Shown: positions 1 through 13,800 of the stretch, in pieces
Layout: each line of letters begins with the position of its first letter
Position numbering within the stretch: position 1 is the stretch's first letter
Origin: Blasia pusilla
Lineage: Eukaryota; Marchantiophyta; Marchantiopsida; Blasiales
Direction of reading: 5' to 3'
Assembly: GCA_050084515.1 (NCBI GenBank)
Contig: CM114271.1
Location: forward strand, 6,200,001-6,264,000
DNA: 64,000 nt
Made by a program: the position numbers and the translations under genes
The notes under the pieces: model-generated
Databases searched by the model: none
Told to the model about the DNA's origin: nothing
What the model saw: only the letters and a program-made list of their open reading frames with translations

Positions 1-3000
1 CGTGTAGTTGTAGTTGACCCTGAACTACCAGAGAAATGTTGGCCTGTTCTGGTGGTTGAAACAGGTGAAGGCGACAAGTTCGGTGGCACTACACAGTCTA
101 CTTGAAGACCATGGCTCCCACTACCAAGATCATGACTAGGTCCTGCAACATTCGGACCCGTTAAAAATAAAACCTGCCCACCTTTGTCTGTCTCACTTTG
201 GTCACAATTTCCGAGTCCAATCTCATCTTGCACAGATTCCAAGTTCTTTTCTTTCCTCATTGACTTACTCCCTGATTGTGAAGTCCCATGAGCAGTTTCC
301 TTAATTACCTTTGGCACAACTTCAAAAGGAAACTCCACACTAACCGAGACGCTTTTGGGGTCTTTGATTAAATCTGAAGTCAGAGGACTGGCAGTTTCTG
401 CTGGAGGTGCAAATTGATGATCTTCAGCCAATACAATCGCTGATTTCTGTGTAGAGCCACTGGCATTCTCGGCTGTTTTTAGGCGATATAAAGTTGACCT
501 CTTATGATTTTCAGCCTCAGAAACCAGACACTGCCTTCCTAGCATGGTTGTAACACGTGAGTAGTTGCGTTTGTTCTGTAGACCCAGCCGATTGAACACC
601 TGCATTCAGCATGGCACAAAAATGATCACTACAATGAAAATCAAATGGCCATAAAGAACATAAAGGGGTGTTTGAGTCTCTTCGACAAAATCCTTCTCAT
701 CTAGCTGACAAACCTGTTGAAAGTATGTCTGAAAGATGAACAAATGAGATCGGACTCTTCAGTTCTGAGAATTTGAAACAAAAAATGAGCTTTGCAGCCC
801 CCAAAAGAATACTTTTTAAGGGACAAAAGACATACCTACACTACCAGTAAATGAATGACCCATATTATTATGAATGGTACTAAGTCTGAGGAATAATGCT
901 CTAAACATCACCAGAACACATCAGCGATATACATGTGACAATCACTAAGCAAGACTTCAATGACGAGCAAAGAAGCGGAGAGCAATTGGAAGCAAATTCT
1001 AGTCTTCTCCTTGGAAAAACCTTGAGATGGACTGCACAGTTAGCATAAATACCCAACGTCTACGTAGACTACAGCCCACAACATCGGATAAGGTTGGAAG
1101 CATAAGAGTATTATGTGAATCTGCACTCACCTCCATCATCTGGACACCATCTGAACCTGACTGAGAGACAAGATCATAGATTTGCTGATCAATAGGAAGC
1201 TCCATTACCATTTCTGTAACCTTCTCATGTTTAAGACAATTCAAAGAATGCTCATTCTCAATCTCCTCATTTGTACTGCTGAGTGCCTTCATATCAAAGG
1301 ATTTCAGCAACCGAATACAAGTTTGAACCTGCAAGACCATGTATTTGCTTCAAATTTTTTTAATTCGAAAACAATTCCATCCCTGAAACTTTGATGACTG
1401 TGCCAGCTCTTCCACTTTCAAATACTTCTTTCTCCATAATTCACATGCAACAAGTGAAACGACCATGATCGCGGTTTTCATTTATCGCGGTTCCATATCA
1501 CCAAGCAGTGTTTTGACCTCCAGACTACCGGTAATATCAGCAGATCAGACTTTCACATGGTGGACAGTGTCTTTCAAGAGTGGGCCTGGCACAATTCTTC
1601 CAATTGAGCTCTCTAACCCCAAAATTTACCACCTACCATGCTGGCCTCAAAAAATCATTATGAGTAATTCCTACTGCATTTACAGAGCCCTCTCATCCAG
1701 TCACCAATTGCCTATCCAGTGAGAGGAGATGACCTTGCGTTCGACCTGCGCACTGAACACTTCCACGACTCCAGCATCTTCCAGTCTCTTTACTAACTGC
1801 ACAGAGCACAGATGAATTCAATATACAGTTAAAAAACTTACACCCCTGAAATTCCTTTTTCTTGGCTTTGTAAGAACTCTTAAAACTTTCAGTGGATACT
1901 CCTCGGAGAATTGTAAAGCCAACTCAACCTGTTAACACAAGTGGACACTCTCCTCCTGGTAGATCCTTTGCAACTAGCACTTCACTTAAATCCAGGCACT
2001 TCCTGTAATTATATTTCTATCAGATAATTTTGAGAAGACTACCACCAACATACCCTGCGCCATGCACGATGTCCAGCAGCCAACCGATATCCCAAGCTGC
2101 TTTTCAGGTCTGACACAACCAAAACCTTCACGGAATAACTTAACTCAATCAGCAATCACATATACATATTTTACAAAATAAACAACAATTTCAGAACAGC
2201 CTCCAAAACACAGATTTCACAACACCTTGAAGTTAGCATTGGATCGAGGTGAACATGGGTTACCAGGAACTAAACTGACCAAAGATGAATATTCCTGGTT
2301 ACATTGCTTCCAATCGACTCTGTACACCAGTGGAAGCTGTGAGTTTCACTGTGAATGTAACAGGGTAGACTAGTAAGTACCTTCCCTTCTGTCTCTTCAA
2401 GCCTTTGGCAGATAGCCTGCATTGCTGGAAAGTCATCTTTTATCACGTATTCCTTTCCTTTCCTTGGCTTTCCCATTTCTTCTCCCACAACATCGTCAAC
2501 AGCTGAATTGGGTGCATCTAGTGCATTCTCTTTTGTTGTATTTAAAATTTCAAATCGTTGGTGCGAGGACAGAGTCAAGTCTTTTGCATATCGAGTGAGG
2601 TGCAGTAGATTGGTGTTCACAATTGGAGCTTGTTTACTGTTCTCAGAATTTCCATTCGATGTGCGCACCAAAGTAGTCTGGCGCACTACAAGTCCTCGAG
2701 CTTCCAGCATCCTCACTAGGTAGAAAATTCTATTTCCAGCTACCTTAAATTCCTTTGCAAGCTGATTTTGAGTGATACCTTCGTTTCTGCAGAAGACAAG
2801 TCGACATGCTCAGTCAGTTTAATTATTTCGACCCACAACAGACAATTGAGCACCTCTTTCACAGACTCTAATGAAAGAAGGCAGGAAGAAAAAGAAATGG
2901 AAAAAGATCTTGAAATAACATGAGAAACATCGATTTCCAGTTCGTCGGAATACTAAGAGAAGTTGTTAAATTTCATCGTCGAAGTCAGTAGTGGCAAACC

Positions 3001-3647
3001 TGGACTTAGCAATTCGCTCCAGTATGTCACGTTGTTCTTTTGAGAGACGAGCGTCACAGACCTTCAAGTCGTACAGTCCCAGAGAACCGTCTCTTAAAGT
3101 ATCTGGGGCCACCAGACGCACCCTTAGCTTCTCTGCTTCATGCACAGCTTGGACTCTGGGATCTGAAGCGGGAACCCTTTGCGAATTCGAAAGTAGTACA
3201 ACCATTCCTGGAATTTCGATCAACTTCTGCCAAAGAAGTTGCTGTGACTGGCCAGCCATATTTATCCCTGTTCCGTTTCCAGAAGTTTGCAACAATGCTC
3301 GGAGTTTTGGTAGAGTGCATCCTGATTGCACACACGTAGGTCCAGCTCCGAATTTTCAAATTCGAATCCTTAACTTAAATTGCTTCCATTCCAGACTTCA
3401 CAAATTTGCACAGGGGATGAAGAAATGAGAATATCCTAACAACTTTCGAATTAACAATAGGAAACTTCCAAAGCTGTACCAATGTAAAAACTTCCCTCCA
3501 AGCTTGTCAAACTCAAATTGGCCATAGAGGACTGGTAATGAAGAGCAAAACAGTAGCGGAAATAGAATATCGGCGGGCTGAGAGAAAAGGACCTTCAGGA
3601 CCCTCTACTGCCACTTCCTGCAACGCGGCAGAGAAAAGGATGTCCAT
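1..3647 (-). CDS. TFIIIC largest subunit (B-block-binding, GTF3C1/TFC3-like), N-terminal part, off left edge
   Basis: This is the N-terminal part of the RNA polymerase III factor TFIIIC subunit that binds the B box of tRNA genes. I resolved seven coding exons with GT/AG borders and a continuous frame: 3593-3647 (start ATG at 3645-3647, beginning MDILFSAALQEV), 3000-3321, 2381-2786, 2054-2125, 1734-1796, 1131-1328 and 1-599 (open at the edge). Family-diagnostic stretches, as I remember the Arabidopsis homologue, are GLYDLKV...ILERIAKSR in exon 2, QLAKEF...ARGLVVRQT and LTRYAKDL in exon 3, LGYRLAAGHRAWRR in exon 4 and DQQIYDLV...VFNRLGLQNKRNYSR across exons 6 and 7. These are tandem winged-helix segments. 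The rest of exon 7 is hydrophilic and low in conservation, as expected for the linker. The gene is transcribed leftwards. Exon borders are read by eye. Confidence 0.88.
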
Positions 3648-4718
3648 TCCGCAGAAGACCCTTAACGAACGACACCGTCACACTTCTCGAGGCCAGTTAC
3701 ACCACACACACTTCGTCCTGATTGTTCCAATCGTACCCCATTCGGGAGAAGGTGAAATCGCATTTCACTAGCACCAGCATCACTCCTAATTACGCAGCTC
3801 TCTCCACCAAATTGACGATTGGTCATGAATGATGTCTGAAGATTCTCCCCTAACACATATACAGTCAACCTACGTTCTGTCCTCTGCTTCTCATGTTGCA
3901 ATCGCTACTTGCAAGCTTCACATCCCTGCCAACCAACTAAACTACACCCGATAGGCTCCTGATCAATTCTTACACAGTCTGACGAGCCTCCTAATTCCGC
4001 TCGAGTGTCCAAAAGCAGTCTCTACTGTTACCTTTGCCAGTCACTGCTCCATTGTCGGAATTTAACTTCCAAAAATTGGCGAAAATGTCACTGTTCTACT
4101 AAACCGAAATTCACCACAAGAGCCTCCGAAACCGCGCCATTGACTGCAAGTCGCAATCATGTTTCCTTCCTTCAACTGCACACAACCTTCATCGTCAATT
4201 ATGCACATTGATCTTCACAATACACAAGGAGATCGTCCGCCTTTTCATCATTCCTTCATCATCTGCTTGAAGATTCCTATCGTCTTCAATTACACCCCAC
4301 ACTAACGCGGAAATCACTTGTCTCCCGAAGCACAGAAGCTTCCGCAGAATTGATCATTCTCTCGCTCCCATGACTTCATATGTCTCCCTCTCCCTCTCTC
4401 TCTCAATACGAACGTATTCGTCTGTCTGAATGTGAATCTGTCTACAATATTCCCCAAAGAGAAGTAGTCCAGCGGTTCCGAACTTCGCGTTTCCTATTCC
4501 GTTTTTACCATTTCACTTCGACCCGTTCTTGGGGGACGAACCGCACCTTACACTGCCATTTCTTATTAGAGGCTTCAGTCGCCACACAAGAACCGAACTT
4601 ATTAGGAGAGAAGACAGTTGACAAATAACTATTTTTCGAATAAATAGTTTTTTTTTTCCACTATCTAATTTATACACTTGTCCTTCATACGAATATAATA
4701 ACTAATTCTCCTCTCAAC
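3648..4718 (-). promoter_or_regulatory. Upstream region and probable 5' UTR of the TFIIIC-subunit gene
   Basis: No coding region is supported here. The stretch lies directly upstream of the inferred ATG and is less AT-rich than the spacer beyond it. It contains a short CT-rich tract at 4383-4407, a common plant core-promoter or leader element when read on the minus strand as GA. The transcription start is not determined. Confidence 0.35.
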
Positions 4719-4830
4719 TTCCCCCTCTCAAACCAGCCACACATTGGTTTTCGGATGGTGCATATTTCAATCTCTTCCCCCTCTCAAACAAGCCACACAT
4801 TGGTTTTCGGATGGTGCATATTTCAATCTC
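4719..4830. repeat. Tandem duplication, 56 bp x 2
   Basis: Two head-to-tail copies of a 56-bp unit (4719-4774 and 4775-4830) differ at one base. Each starts with a TTCCCCCTCTC tract and ends TTTCAATCTC. Confidence 0.95.
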
Positions 4831-6526
4831 GGACTAATGATTTTCCTATCCATATTTATTTTTTGATGCCAACCTCAAGAACTTACACAAGTCTTTATAA
4901 CCTATCAATTCGATCCTACGGGTTGCAATGACTTGAGAGTGTTGAGCTATGATGTCGGTTGAGAATGTGTGATTTTTGGATGAAATATGAAACTGTAGTC
5001 AAATTTCCGACATGAAAACTAGGTTTTCTTTGTTGAATTTTAAAAGAAACCGGCTAGAATGACGAGATCGCTGATTGCCTTGAAAGTTCTCTCGGAAAAG
5101 AACCAATGTGCCTAAAAATCTTGTCCCAGCATTGGTGTTGAGAGTTTCCAATTTCTCATCGGAGTCTCCAATTTCCTATGGCGTCACAAGATTTTTGGCA
5201 TAAGAGAGGGGCTATTTCCTCGCCCCCTCCCCGACCTATTAGGTCCAATAGAAATTCGAAAGAATCGGCTGTGGTGTTGGAGGTCAAGGCCCTATTTTGT
5301 AGTCGAAAACCGATTGGAAACTTGTCAACATTATAGTACCGACTAGCAGTTCCAACTGGAAAGAGTTTTCTAAAACTCTCATGAGAGGCAACCCTTATTG
5401 AGGTTCATCTTTATGTTATTGAAAGAAGCTTCATTATGGGTGTGTAATATGGATATGGGAGGACCTCAACTTTTCATGTTGACTCTCAATACTTGATCTT
5501 TGGTTTTGTGTGCTCCATCTCCATCTCCACTGTTTATCTGTAGGTAAACCTCACTAGAGAAAAATGTACTTAGAACTCATTGCTTGATATCTTGTTTACT
5601 ATTAATGGATGATTAAGTAAGAGATTAGTAGAGGGGTTTAATAGTTTATTTGAAATTTTCTAGGTCCTCCATGGCAATCTTGCTCCTCCATGACAAACAA
5701 AATAGATTCTAGAGAGAAGGCCAAACTCAAATAAAGATGATATGTCATAAATTTGGGAATATATTTATGTGGATGTAAGGAGGAGATGGAAATTGGAGAA
5801 TGTAGAAAATTAATGAGATGCCCTAATGCAAGGGTTGATGGAGCGTGTCTTAAGAATTAGGACATCCACATTGGATACCTCGAGCATTTTTTTTCCTACT
5901 CTATTGTACGAATATACATCATTGACCAAAAAATTTGGTCGTCATCAACCCATTAATCCATCTTATGAAACCTATTATATATACACATGAATGATTAGGT
6001 ACATTTTGAGAAAACCCACTCTTTGAGAGATGAATTTATTCTTTTCATCTTTGGCTATGAGTTTTGTAAAAAAAAATACCTTCCAATGTTGTAGCACTAC
6101 ATTCTATGCTTAAATAAATTACGCATGCATATTGTACTCATAGTAAAGAGATATGAGTCAATACACTCCTAAGACAAGTGCATGATCTTAATATCAATTA
6201 TAGCTCACTCTTGATGGGAGATATATAAGTTTGATGCACCAACATAACCAAGATGCAATGTACCACAAATATCACTCATTGGTTTTGCCTATATGACTTT
6301 GATATCTGAAAATGAGCTCCAAAATGATCCTCATATAACACATTTTCCTTGAAACTCATCTCCTCTTAACCTCATTGTCCTAAGTCTAATTGCCAATGGA
6401 TATTATAACTGAAAATTTACCCCTAGGAGCTAGAATCAAGCATTATGGATAGAATCACTCGAACATATTAAACAAAAAATTTGTCACCTAATATATCTTA
6501 TGTTCACCCTTACTCTTTTTTCTATG

Positions 6527-6529
<3 letters not shown>
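4831..6529. other. AT-rich intergenic spacer
   Basis: No open frame with recognisable similarity, no RNA gene and no long repeat seen. Confidence 0.5.

Positions 6530-6573
<44 letters not shown>
6530..6573. repeat. (CT)n microsatellite
   Basis: Uninterrupted CT dinucleotide run of about 22 units. Confidence 0.97.
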
Positions 6574-6576
<3 letters not shown>

Positions 6577-8285
6577 ACAAACACACACAAGACTTGAACT
6601 CTTTCCACTACTTATGGATTAGAGTACCCCCACTCTCTCATTTCCTTCAGAAAGAAAGATGTATCAGTCCTAAGGTCTCCAGATGGAGGGGGGAAGGTCA
6701 TAAATGCATGAATATATGGACAACAAGTGCACATCCCATATATTCAACATGGGATGTGCACCAAAGCGAAACATCACAACTCTAGCGAACTCACACTATG
6801 ATGGAAATGCATGAGTAGAAGTCTTGCAAAAAGCCCAAAATTGTTGGAATGATAAATTGGATTAAGGGCCATAAGGAGCAACCTAAGAGGAATTTCTAGG
6901 CAAGCTTGGATGAATTTTTCTAGAACTATATCTAAAGAGGAGGGTCTCATTTTCTCTCAGAGGGTATTTGGAACTTCAACCAAAACTTGGGAAGCACGAG
7001 GGTTAACTAAGGATACGAGATGGATTGAGGGGTTGACTTAGGGGTTTTTATACCAAGCCAAGTCTAAGTAGTTAAATTATGGATGCTAACATAGGACCTT
7101 GATTCGCGATTCACGTATTGAATCCAAGTTAGAGACTCAATTGAGGTTTATTAGGTAGTTCAGACCATCAAGTGCACTAGCAATGTTTCATGTTACTAGA
7201 TTATTGAGAAAGTTTATTCCAAGTCCTAAATAACTTGCAAGTGTTGGGGTGAGAGGTTCGGTCAATAGTTGATCTCGTCTAGATTTGTTGAGCTTGGAGG
7301 AAAACTTAAGATCTAGACTTGGGAGATGCAAGACTGGATGACTCCAACAGGGCTAATGTGAGTGTTTTCGGATATAGATTAGTAAGGAAAGTATGACGTA
7401 CTGAACACATGCTTCCACTTCACACGATGTTTGTGGAAGTGTTTGCACAACATTGTCTCCCCCAAATTTGCATCCACGTAAGTGTCGAAACTCAATGGGT
7501 ATTCTAAAATTATGATCATATTATTAGTTTGTCTTATTACCTACTATTTTTTATTGTACATGCCATTTTGAAATTAATGATTTAGATTTGTGATTATTGG
7601 TTCATCCATATGTCATGGAATTAGTATGTGGTGACATTTGGACACATTGGCAAATAAGAAATAAAACTTGAATAATACTTCTATCCTCTCTTTACCATAA
7701 AATATTGGGAACTTGTTCAATTGTAATTGCACATGTTAAAATCCAAATTATCATTGGAGATTGCTCATTTGATTTTCAAACATATCTCCTCTTGACACTT
7801 ACCCCACTCTCTTAATAGGATCATTCTAGCTCTCCATGAATAAAAGCATTCAAAATTTGTTAGAGATATCAATTAAAAATTTTGAACCTTTATTAAATCA
7901 TTAAGAATTGCATAATTACAGATTATTGGTTTAAATTTAAATTACAAATTAAATTAGTAGGTACTAATTATAAATTATTTGGACACATTCACGGTTCAAA
8001 CCCATGCCCCATTCCCCAATATTAATCGATATCGATATTGGAGAGTGCCCCTTTATTTTGCAAACTCCTCTACTCTTGACACTTGGCAATTTCATCCAAT
8101 AAGATTGCTTGCCTTTTGAACCAATAGGAATTTTAAATTAATTTAAAATGGCATGTGAAAAATTTAAGAATTCAATAAGGAAGGTAATTTGAACTCATAC
8201 ATTGCATGGGTTAATTCAAAAATTCTTCACACCATTCCTTTTACAAAACTTTTTTAAACGAGTTTGAGACGTCGTAACTCTTTTT
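6574..8285. other. Intergenic spacer with small MITE-like remnants
   Basis: No gene supported. The segments near 7740-7810 and 8040-8115 (containing CAAACTCCTCTACTCTTG and a CCAATAAGATTG block) resemble 33140-33210 and look like remnants of one small dispersed repeat. Confidence 0.4.
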
Positions 8286-10150
8286 GATGGTTTTAAAAGC
8301 CCGACCCCATGGACATGTGTGGAGGTCATGAAGATCCCCATTTCAATGTCCAAAATATTCTATCAATAGATAAGATAACAAAATACACCTTTCTCCAATA
8401 ACTATTTCTAATCATAATCAGGAGATTCCCCATTTATGCGCCCAAAGTTTTGGACGATTAAAAACTGGCAACCCCTTCATGGTGTGCAAAGGGCCAAATC
8501 CCAAGTACACCAAGAATTGGAGACCATAGAGGTTTGCTAGTTTTTCTGGCCCAAAACCCGTGAGTGCAAAAGTAACCCAATGTCTTAAGAATGCAATCCC
8601 ATGGACAGGCGTACAGGTTGTCATGACTTTCATTTTTGCGTCCGACATAATTTACAAATGTATAATGTGACAAAATGCACCAATTTCTAATAATTGTTTA
8701 TGGTCATAACCAACTCAAGGTCTCCAGAACGCTTTGCCTTTTCTGTGCCCAAAACTTTTGGGTGTAGAAAAACAGACGACCCTCTATAGTCGCGAGTCCA
8801 TGGGTGTGCATTGGACCTGCCCCTGAGAGATGCGTCCCATGGATGAGGGTTCGGGGCGACAATGGGAAGTCGCCACTTTTTCTACTCCCAAAAGTTTTGG
8901 GCGTAGAAACTATCTGGCGTCTGGACAACCATAAGTAATGCATACCTGACAATTACTACGAATAACTAAGGTGTTTTCTTGGATTTTCCATCAAAAAATC
9001 ATTTGGGTGCAAAAATGAGGTCGCCGTGACCTCTACAGTGGTCCATGGGACTTGACTCTTATAGGGCAATCCCATGGACATGTGCAAAGGTCGCCGCAAC
9101 CTCCATTTCTGCGTCTGAAGTAACATACCAATGGATAATGAAACAAAATGGACCAGTCCCTAGTAACTACTCCTTGTCATAAACGGGTCAAAGTCGCCAG
9201 GATGTTGGGCAATTTCTACGCCTAAAAGTTTTGGGTGTGGAAAAACTGATGATTCTCTATGGTCGCCAGTTCCTCATGTCCATGGGATCAGGCCCTAAGA
9301 AATGACCCAATGTCAAAGCTAATTGGTCTCTTTATTATCGGAAGTAGTTGTTGCATTAGGGGGTCTCAAATTAGAGGCCGTAGCACCTGACGTCACATCC
9401 ATAACTTGTTGTACAGATTTATTGCTGGTTGAATGCAGGGTGTCGGAAGAGGTGGACGCGCACGTCTTACGACCAAACGTCAAGTCCCTCTTCCTGTCTA
9501 TTTAGGTTGCGCAATGTGCTCAGCACGACATGTAACAAAATTGAATATTCATGTATGTAAACGTAAGTCATCAATAATTTACCAAACGTAAGTCAAATAC
9601 CAAGAAGATGTCGCGCTACTATCCTATTGTAGCACCATATCCATTTTTATATTACTTTGGATTTCCATGGGATCGCGCTCTAAGGACCCAGTCCCATGCG
9701 TCCGACTTCCTTCACGGTCGCAATCGGGGTCGCTACGACCTTCGTGTAGCAACCGCAAGAATAGTGTTATTTTCTTCTAGCGGATTCCTAATGGGTGCTA
9801 ACAAAGTTGCACGTACTTGCACCGTGTGTTCTAACGGTGCGAATTTTGTTCAAGTCCCATGAATCTCATCCGTTGGATCAACCAAGGTGGGGAATCGTGG
9901 GGTTAGGTCCTGGCGACCTCGGCTGCATGGGATTGGGTCCTAAGAGCCCGTCCCCATGGATTCTGTGGCGGAATGTCCCACAGGGCCTTGGCCGAAGGTC
10001 CTATAATTGGTCCGGCGATACAACCAGTTTCATCCAGTGTCAGAGGCTTGCTCTACCGGTTTCCGACAATTGGTTATGGTGGGGCTTAAAAAATGACCAA
10101 CTATCATCCTTTTATTTCCCAAGGATTGTCTTTGATATTTCTGTGTTGTA
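8286..10150. repeat. Degenerate satellite-like repeat block
   Basis: A unit of about 180 bp recurs at roughly 8305, 8589 and 9069. It begins with a TCCCATGGACATG-like box, continues with GTC(G/A)CCGCAACCTCCAT-like and AACAAAATG(G/C)ACC boxes and ends near CCCAAAAGTTTTGGG. A partial unit lies near 8840-8900, and further CCATGGGAT(C/T) boxes near 9665 and 9938. The short open frames inside are by-products of this repeat. An inverted copy lies at 13606-13800. Class unknown. Confidence 0.6.
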
Positions 10151-10712
10151 AATTCAACAGCGCACAATGACCAAGGACCCACCTATGTTGCGTGAGATGA
10201 TAATCGTTAATTGTACATAGGAAGGATCCCGCGAGGATGGAATTGCTTCATGGAACCTACTCTAAGTCGCCGCCCCAAAACATCTCTAACCCAAAAGTTC
10301 TTATAACCATGCTCATTCGTTCCCGGTTGCCCCGGTCACCTCTGCCCGCGGATGTCGGGCACCGTCATCTCTTGTGACAGAATTCAGTCGCCGCACAAGA
10401 ACCTCACCGAGACCCCTCTTATGACTTCTGAGTCTGAGGCAGTCCGTTTGTGCTCTTGTAGCGTACTGGATGTCCTCTGAAACAAGGAGTTGTGACCAGA
10501 ACCGTTGGATTGAACCAGATGAACGGCTCACGATGGCAGGGTCCCGTCCCATCGTTTTCGGCCCTGCACAAACCCTAATGCAGAGGCACGCCATTCTCCT
10601 TTTGTTCTCAGAAGTGCGCTCTCTAACCCCTTTCTCTGAGTCGCTGTTTTTCCTCGTCTTCCCTCGCAGCTGCTACAGCAGGACTACTGCAGGCACTTGA
10701 CATAGAGACGCG
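10151..10712 (+). promoter_or_regulatory. Promoter and leader of the eS24 gene, with telo-box
   Basis: A telo-box, AAACCCTAA, lies at 10570-10578, about 140 bp before the ATG. This element is typical of plant ribosomal-protein and translation-factor promoters. It is followed by a pyrimidine-rich stretch (10619-10675, CTCTCTAACCCCTTTCTC and similar) that could hold the transcription start. I infer the role from position and motif only. Confidence 0.55.
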
Positions 10713-11959
10713 ATGGCGGACGCCAAGGCCTGCACCGTGCGTACGCGCAAGTTTATGACCAATCGGCTACTTGCTCGCAAACAATTTGTAGGAGCACGGC
10801 TCTCTATTTCTCTAGTCGTCACTTTTCTTTCATGTGATGGTTTGCAATGTCTAGAGTGGATGTTTTTCTAGTTCGATAGGTTGGAAAGCTCTGCCGTTCT
10901 CTTGGTATGATCGCTGACGGAGGACAGTTTGCGGACATTTGGTCAGGTCATGTAGTCGTGTACAGGTCCATCGCATAGGTCTTGTAAATGTTAACAGATT
11001 CCGACTCGTGTCTGGTAGTATTCATTGTCTGGTGTTCATGTCACGTCGATTAGGGTTTCTGAATCTGTGGTAGTTGTTTAAACGGACAGGTGATTGATGT
11101 GCTACACCCGGGGAGGCCAAATGTCTCCAAGGTAAGCCCTTCAACTTGTTCTACGAACTCATGTAAAAACTTTGAGCGTAGGAATCTACCAGATAATCAC
11201 CTCGGCATCTTCCTCGAGAGTTTACTTCTCACCTGAGAATTTCAGTCCCTTAGTTCGTAATCCGCCCTATTTGCGCAGTTAACCTATGTGTCCGAATCAA
11301 ATAAGGTGCAAGACAACCTTAGTACAATCAAACAATGTGCAAGACAACGTTAGTAATTCGTGGCAGTTGTCTCTTCTTTGTTCTTGATGAATTCTACATT
11401 TAGGCTGAATTGAAGGAGAAGCTGGCCAAAGTATACGAGGTGCGCGACCCCCAGACCATTTTCGTGTTCGGATTCCGCACGCAATTTGGAGGTGGCAAGT
11501 CCACTGGTTTTGGCCTGATCTACGACAGCCTCGACTCAGCTAAGAAGCACGAGCCCAAGTACAGATTAATCCGGGTATGCTCCCCACTTAGACTCTCGAT
11601 CTCTTGCTATGATCATATTTTATGCAGCTTACTGTAGCCCCCAATGAACAACGTTTTACGGAGCCTAAATCGTCCTTCCTCTCAACAGAACGGACTCGCC
11701 ACCAAGGTTGAGAAGTCTAGGAAGCAGGTCAAGGAGAGGAAGAACAGAGCTAAGAAACTACGGGGAACGAAGAAGGTATGTTTTACTTTTCCCAACTCCT
11801 ATTGTAGTACATTGCGAAGATTTTCGGACAACCAATGATAGGCATAGAAGATGATCATCTGTGGGCTAATATCAGAATTAGAAATGGTTGCAAGCCTAAC
11901 GTATTCTTCTCATTTTGCAGACCAAGCAAGCAGGAGACGCATCTAAGAAGAAGAAGTAG
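10713..11959 (+). CDS. RPS24: 40S ribosomal protein eS24 (RPS24), five coding exons
   Basis: Small-subunit ribosomal protein eS24, 137 residues once spliced, normal for the family. Coding exons with GT/AG borders and matching phases are 10713-10787, 11090-11131, 11404-11574, 11689-11775 and 11921-11959. Recognisable blocks are the N-terminal [24 protein letters not shown], the highly conserved [21 protein letters not shown] core and the lysine-rich tail ending in KKKK before TAG. All exons but the first are shorter than 180 bp and the gene looks intact. It acts in the cytosolic 40S subunit. The telo-box promoter upstream fits coordinated ribosomal-protein expression. The ATG is the first in frame and gives the expected N-terminus. 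Confidence 0.97.
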
Positions 11960-13605
11960 AGGCTATCTGCATGTGCTCAGCAACATAATTCTGATCCTTA
12001 GTCATATCAGATTTAGAACAATTTGCCAGCTGGCGTCTGAGACCATGGATATCTATCGATCTGGAATGGAGTGGATATAAGTAAAGTTCCATTATGACTG
12101 AGGAATCAATGGGAACGGAAGCTGGAGTCCAGTGACATTCTCTCCCACCACTTAATCTCGAGCGGTGTACAGACAGATCAATTATATGAAGGGCCTCTGT
12201 AATTTTTTCTCTCACAAACAGAGGCCTCATTACATGCTGTGTCTCACGTTTTCATGGATATTTTGAAATTTTTTTATAATCCTCGGTCCATCCTCTTTGT
12301 TTCCATTGGACGCCACTTCTCAATTATTTTTGCACATGTGGACACTGTGAATTTTCATATTCCGGGTATGTTCTGTTGGACGCTGTTTCTAAAATGAGTA
12401 CTGCAGTCGTGAATCCCAGGAGGTCCTTACTGTCTGGGAATACGAAATATTTGCAGGAGTAAGGCGAGAAAGGAAGGCATTTCTCTTATCAACTTTAGGT
12501 CAAAATACATCAAGGCCTCCTTCCCTGTCCGTGAGCAGCTGCGGATTGTCCAGTTTGATTGGAAATATCTAGGAGAATTGTGGGGACTGTCACATGATGT
12601 TGAGAAACCATTTAGCCACATCTGGAGTGGCTTGACTTCGCTTGGTGGAAATATAATAGACCACTTAGTTTGTGAAGGTAGTCACAATTTTTTTTAAGTG
12701 GGACTCTTCTAAAGCCCCGGATGGTGGACATTGTGTGGGCGGATCATTTGTGATTACCTGCAGAGACTTTCCTAATTTCAGAGAGATACAGGGGTGTGAG
12801 CTTCCCCTAACTTGCATGAGCGCCATGTTGCTGGAGTGTCGGAGTATGGCATCTGGAGCAATGCTTGGTGCATGCTATTGGAATGGAAGGCAAATTTACT
12901 AAATAAGGGCAGACATTACTTTTAAAACAGGAAGGAGATACTGGAAATTGTCATTAAGGGCTAGAAATGCAAGCAACTCTGCGACAGGTTGCACATAACA
13001 TGTATCATGTCATGAATGGAAACTATCCGTGGTCATTTAACTTTCAAGACCGATGTACTCCTTTGCAACTTCCGAGTGGAAGTTTCCTAGCGTTACTAAA
13101 TGTTCTCTTTGAGAACCATGAATAGAACAAACCATATCATGGGATGTCTCACTCCTCGAATACTAGTCAAGCAGTTACTATCTTCTGAACTGTGTATGAA
13201 CACTAATTCTTTACTTTACAGCACTTTGCAGTTGTTTGTCATTTTACAGAACTGGTATCAGTAAGAAATTATATCAGTTTCAGCACTTGTTCCGGTGCCC
13301 ACCTGCAGGGATACCTAAACTAAACTTCACCTCTAAGCTGCTGAACTATGTAGTCCTTCGCTTCTACTGCATGGATGTTAGGCAACCTCTTATGGAGTGG
13401 TGACTTCAAAGTGCAGTAATGTTTGTGAACCTCTTTTGGATGATGACTCAAAAGAGGTCTCTTGTCCGTTAGAAAACTAAATTGCACCCTAACAGCTCTT
13501 CTAGCTGTTGGAGTTGCAGATAGCGAGAATAACATTGCACGCCTTCTTGTACCCCTTCCTTCCTCTATGGTAATTGAGGGCAACATCATATGCATGCTAG
13601 GTCAG
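11960..13605. other. 3' UTR of eS24 and intergenic spacer
   Basis: The first 200-300 bp are presumably 3' UTR. No other gene is recognised; the short frames on both strands (for example 13320-13595, minus) have no familiar domain. Confidence 0.45.
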
Positions 13606-13800
13606 GTCAGGTCAGGATTTTTAGTTTTATGAGCCCAAAAATTTTGTGCGCAGCATCGGCTTGGTGGTTTTAATCTAGTTGTGCATTGAAAGTAGATATG
13701 AAGGACTGATTTGTTTTGTTACATAATCACTTGTGAAGTTATTCTAGGTGCCAAAACAGGTGGCCTAGACCTTTGCGCATGTCCATGGGATTAGGGGAGT
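13606..13800 (-). repeat. Inverted copy of the 8286-10150 repeat unit
   Basis: Read on the minus strand it starts AATCCCATGGACATG and then follows the same order of boxes as the unit at 9069-9250 (GCAAAGGTC, TAACAAAACAAATC, AAATTTTTGGGC), with substitutions. It is separated from the main block by the eS24 gene. Confidence 0.6.

Noticed and set aside
1-1340. The 113-codon minus frame at 999-1340 as a gene
   Set aside because: Only 1131-1328 is exon sequence of the TFIIIC-subunit gene; the rest is intron on both sides.
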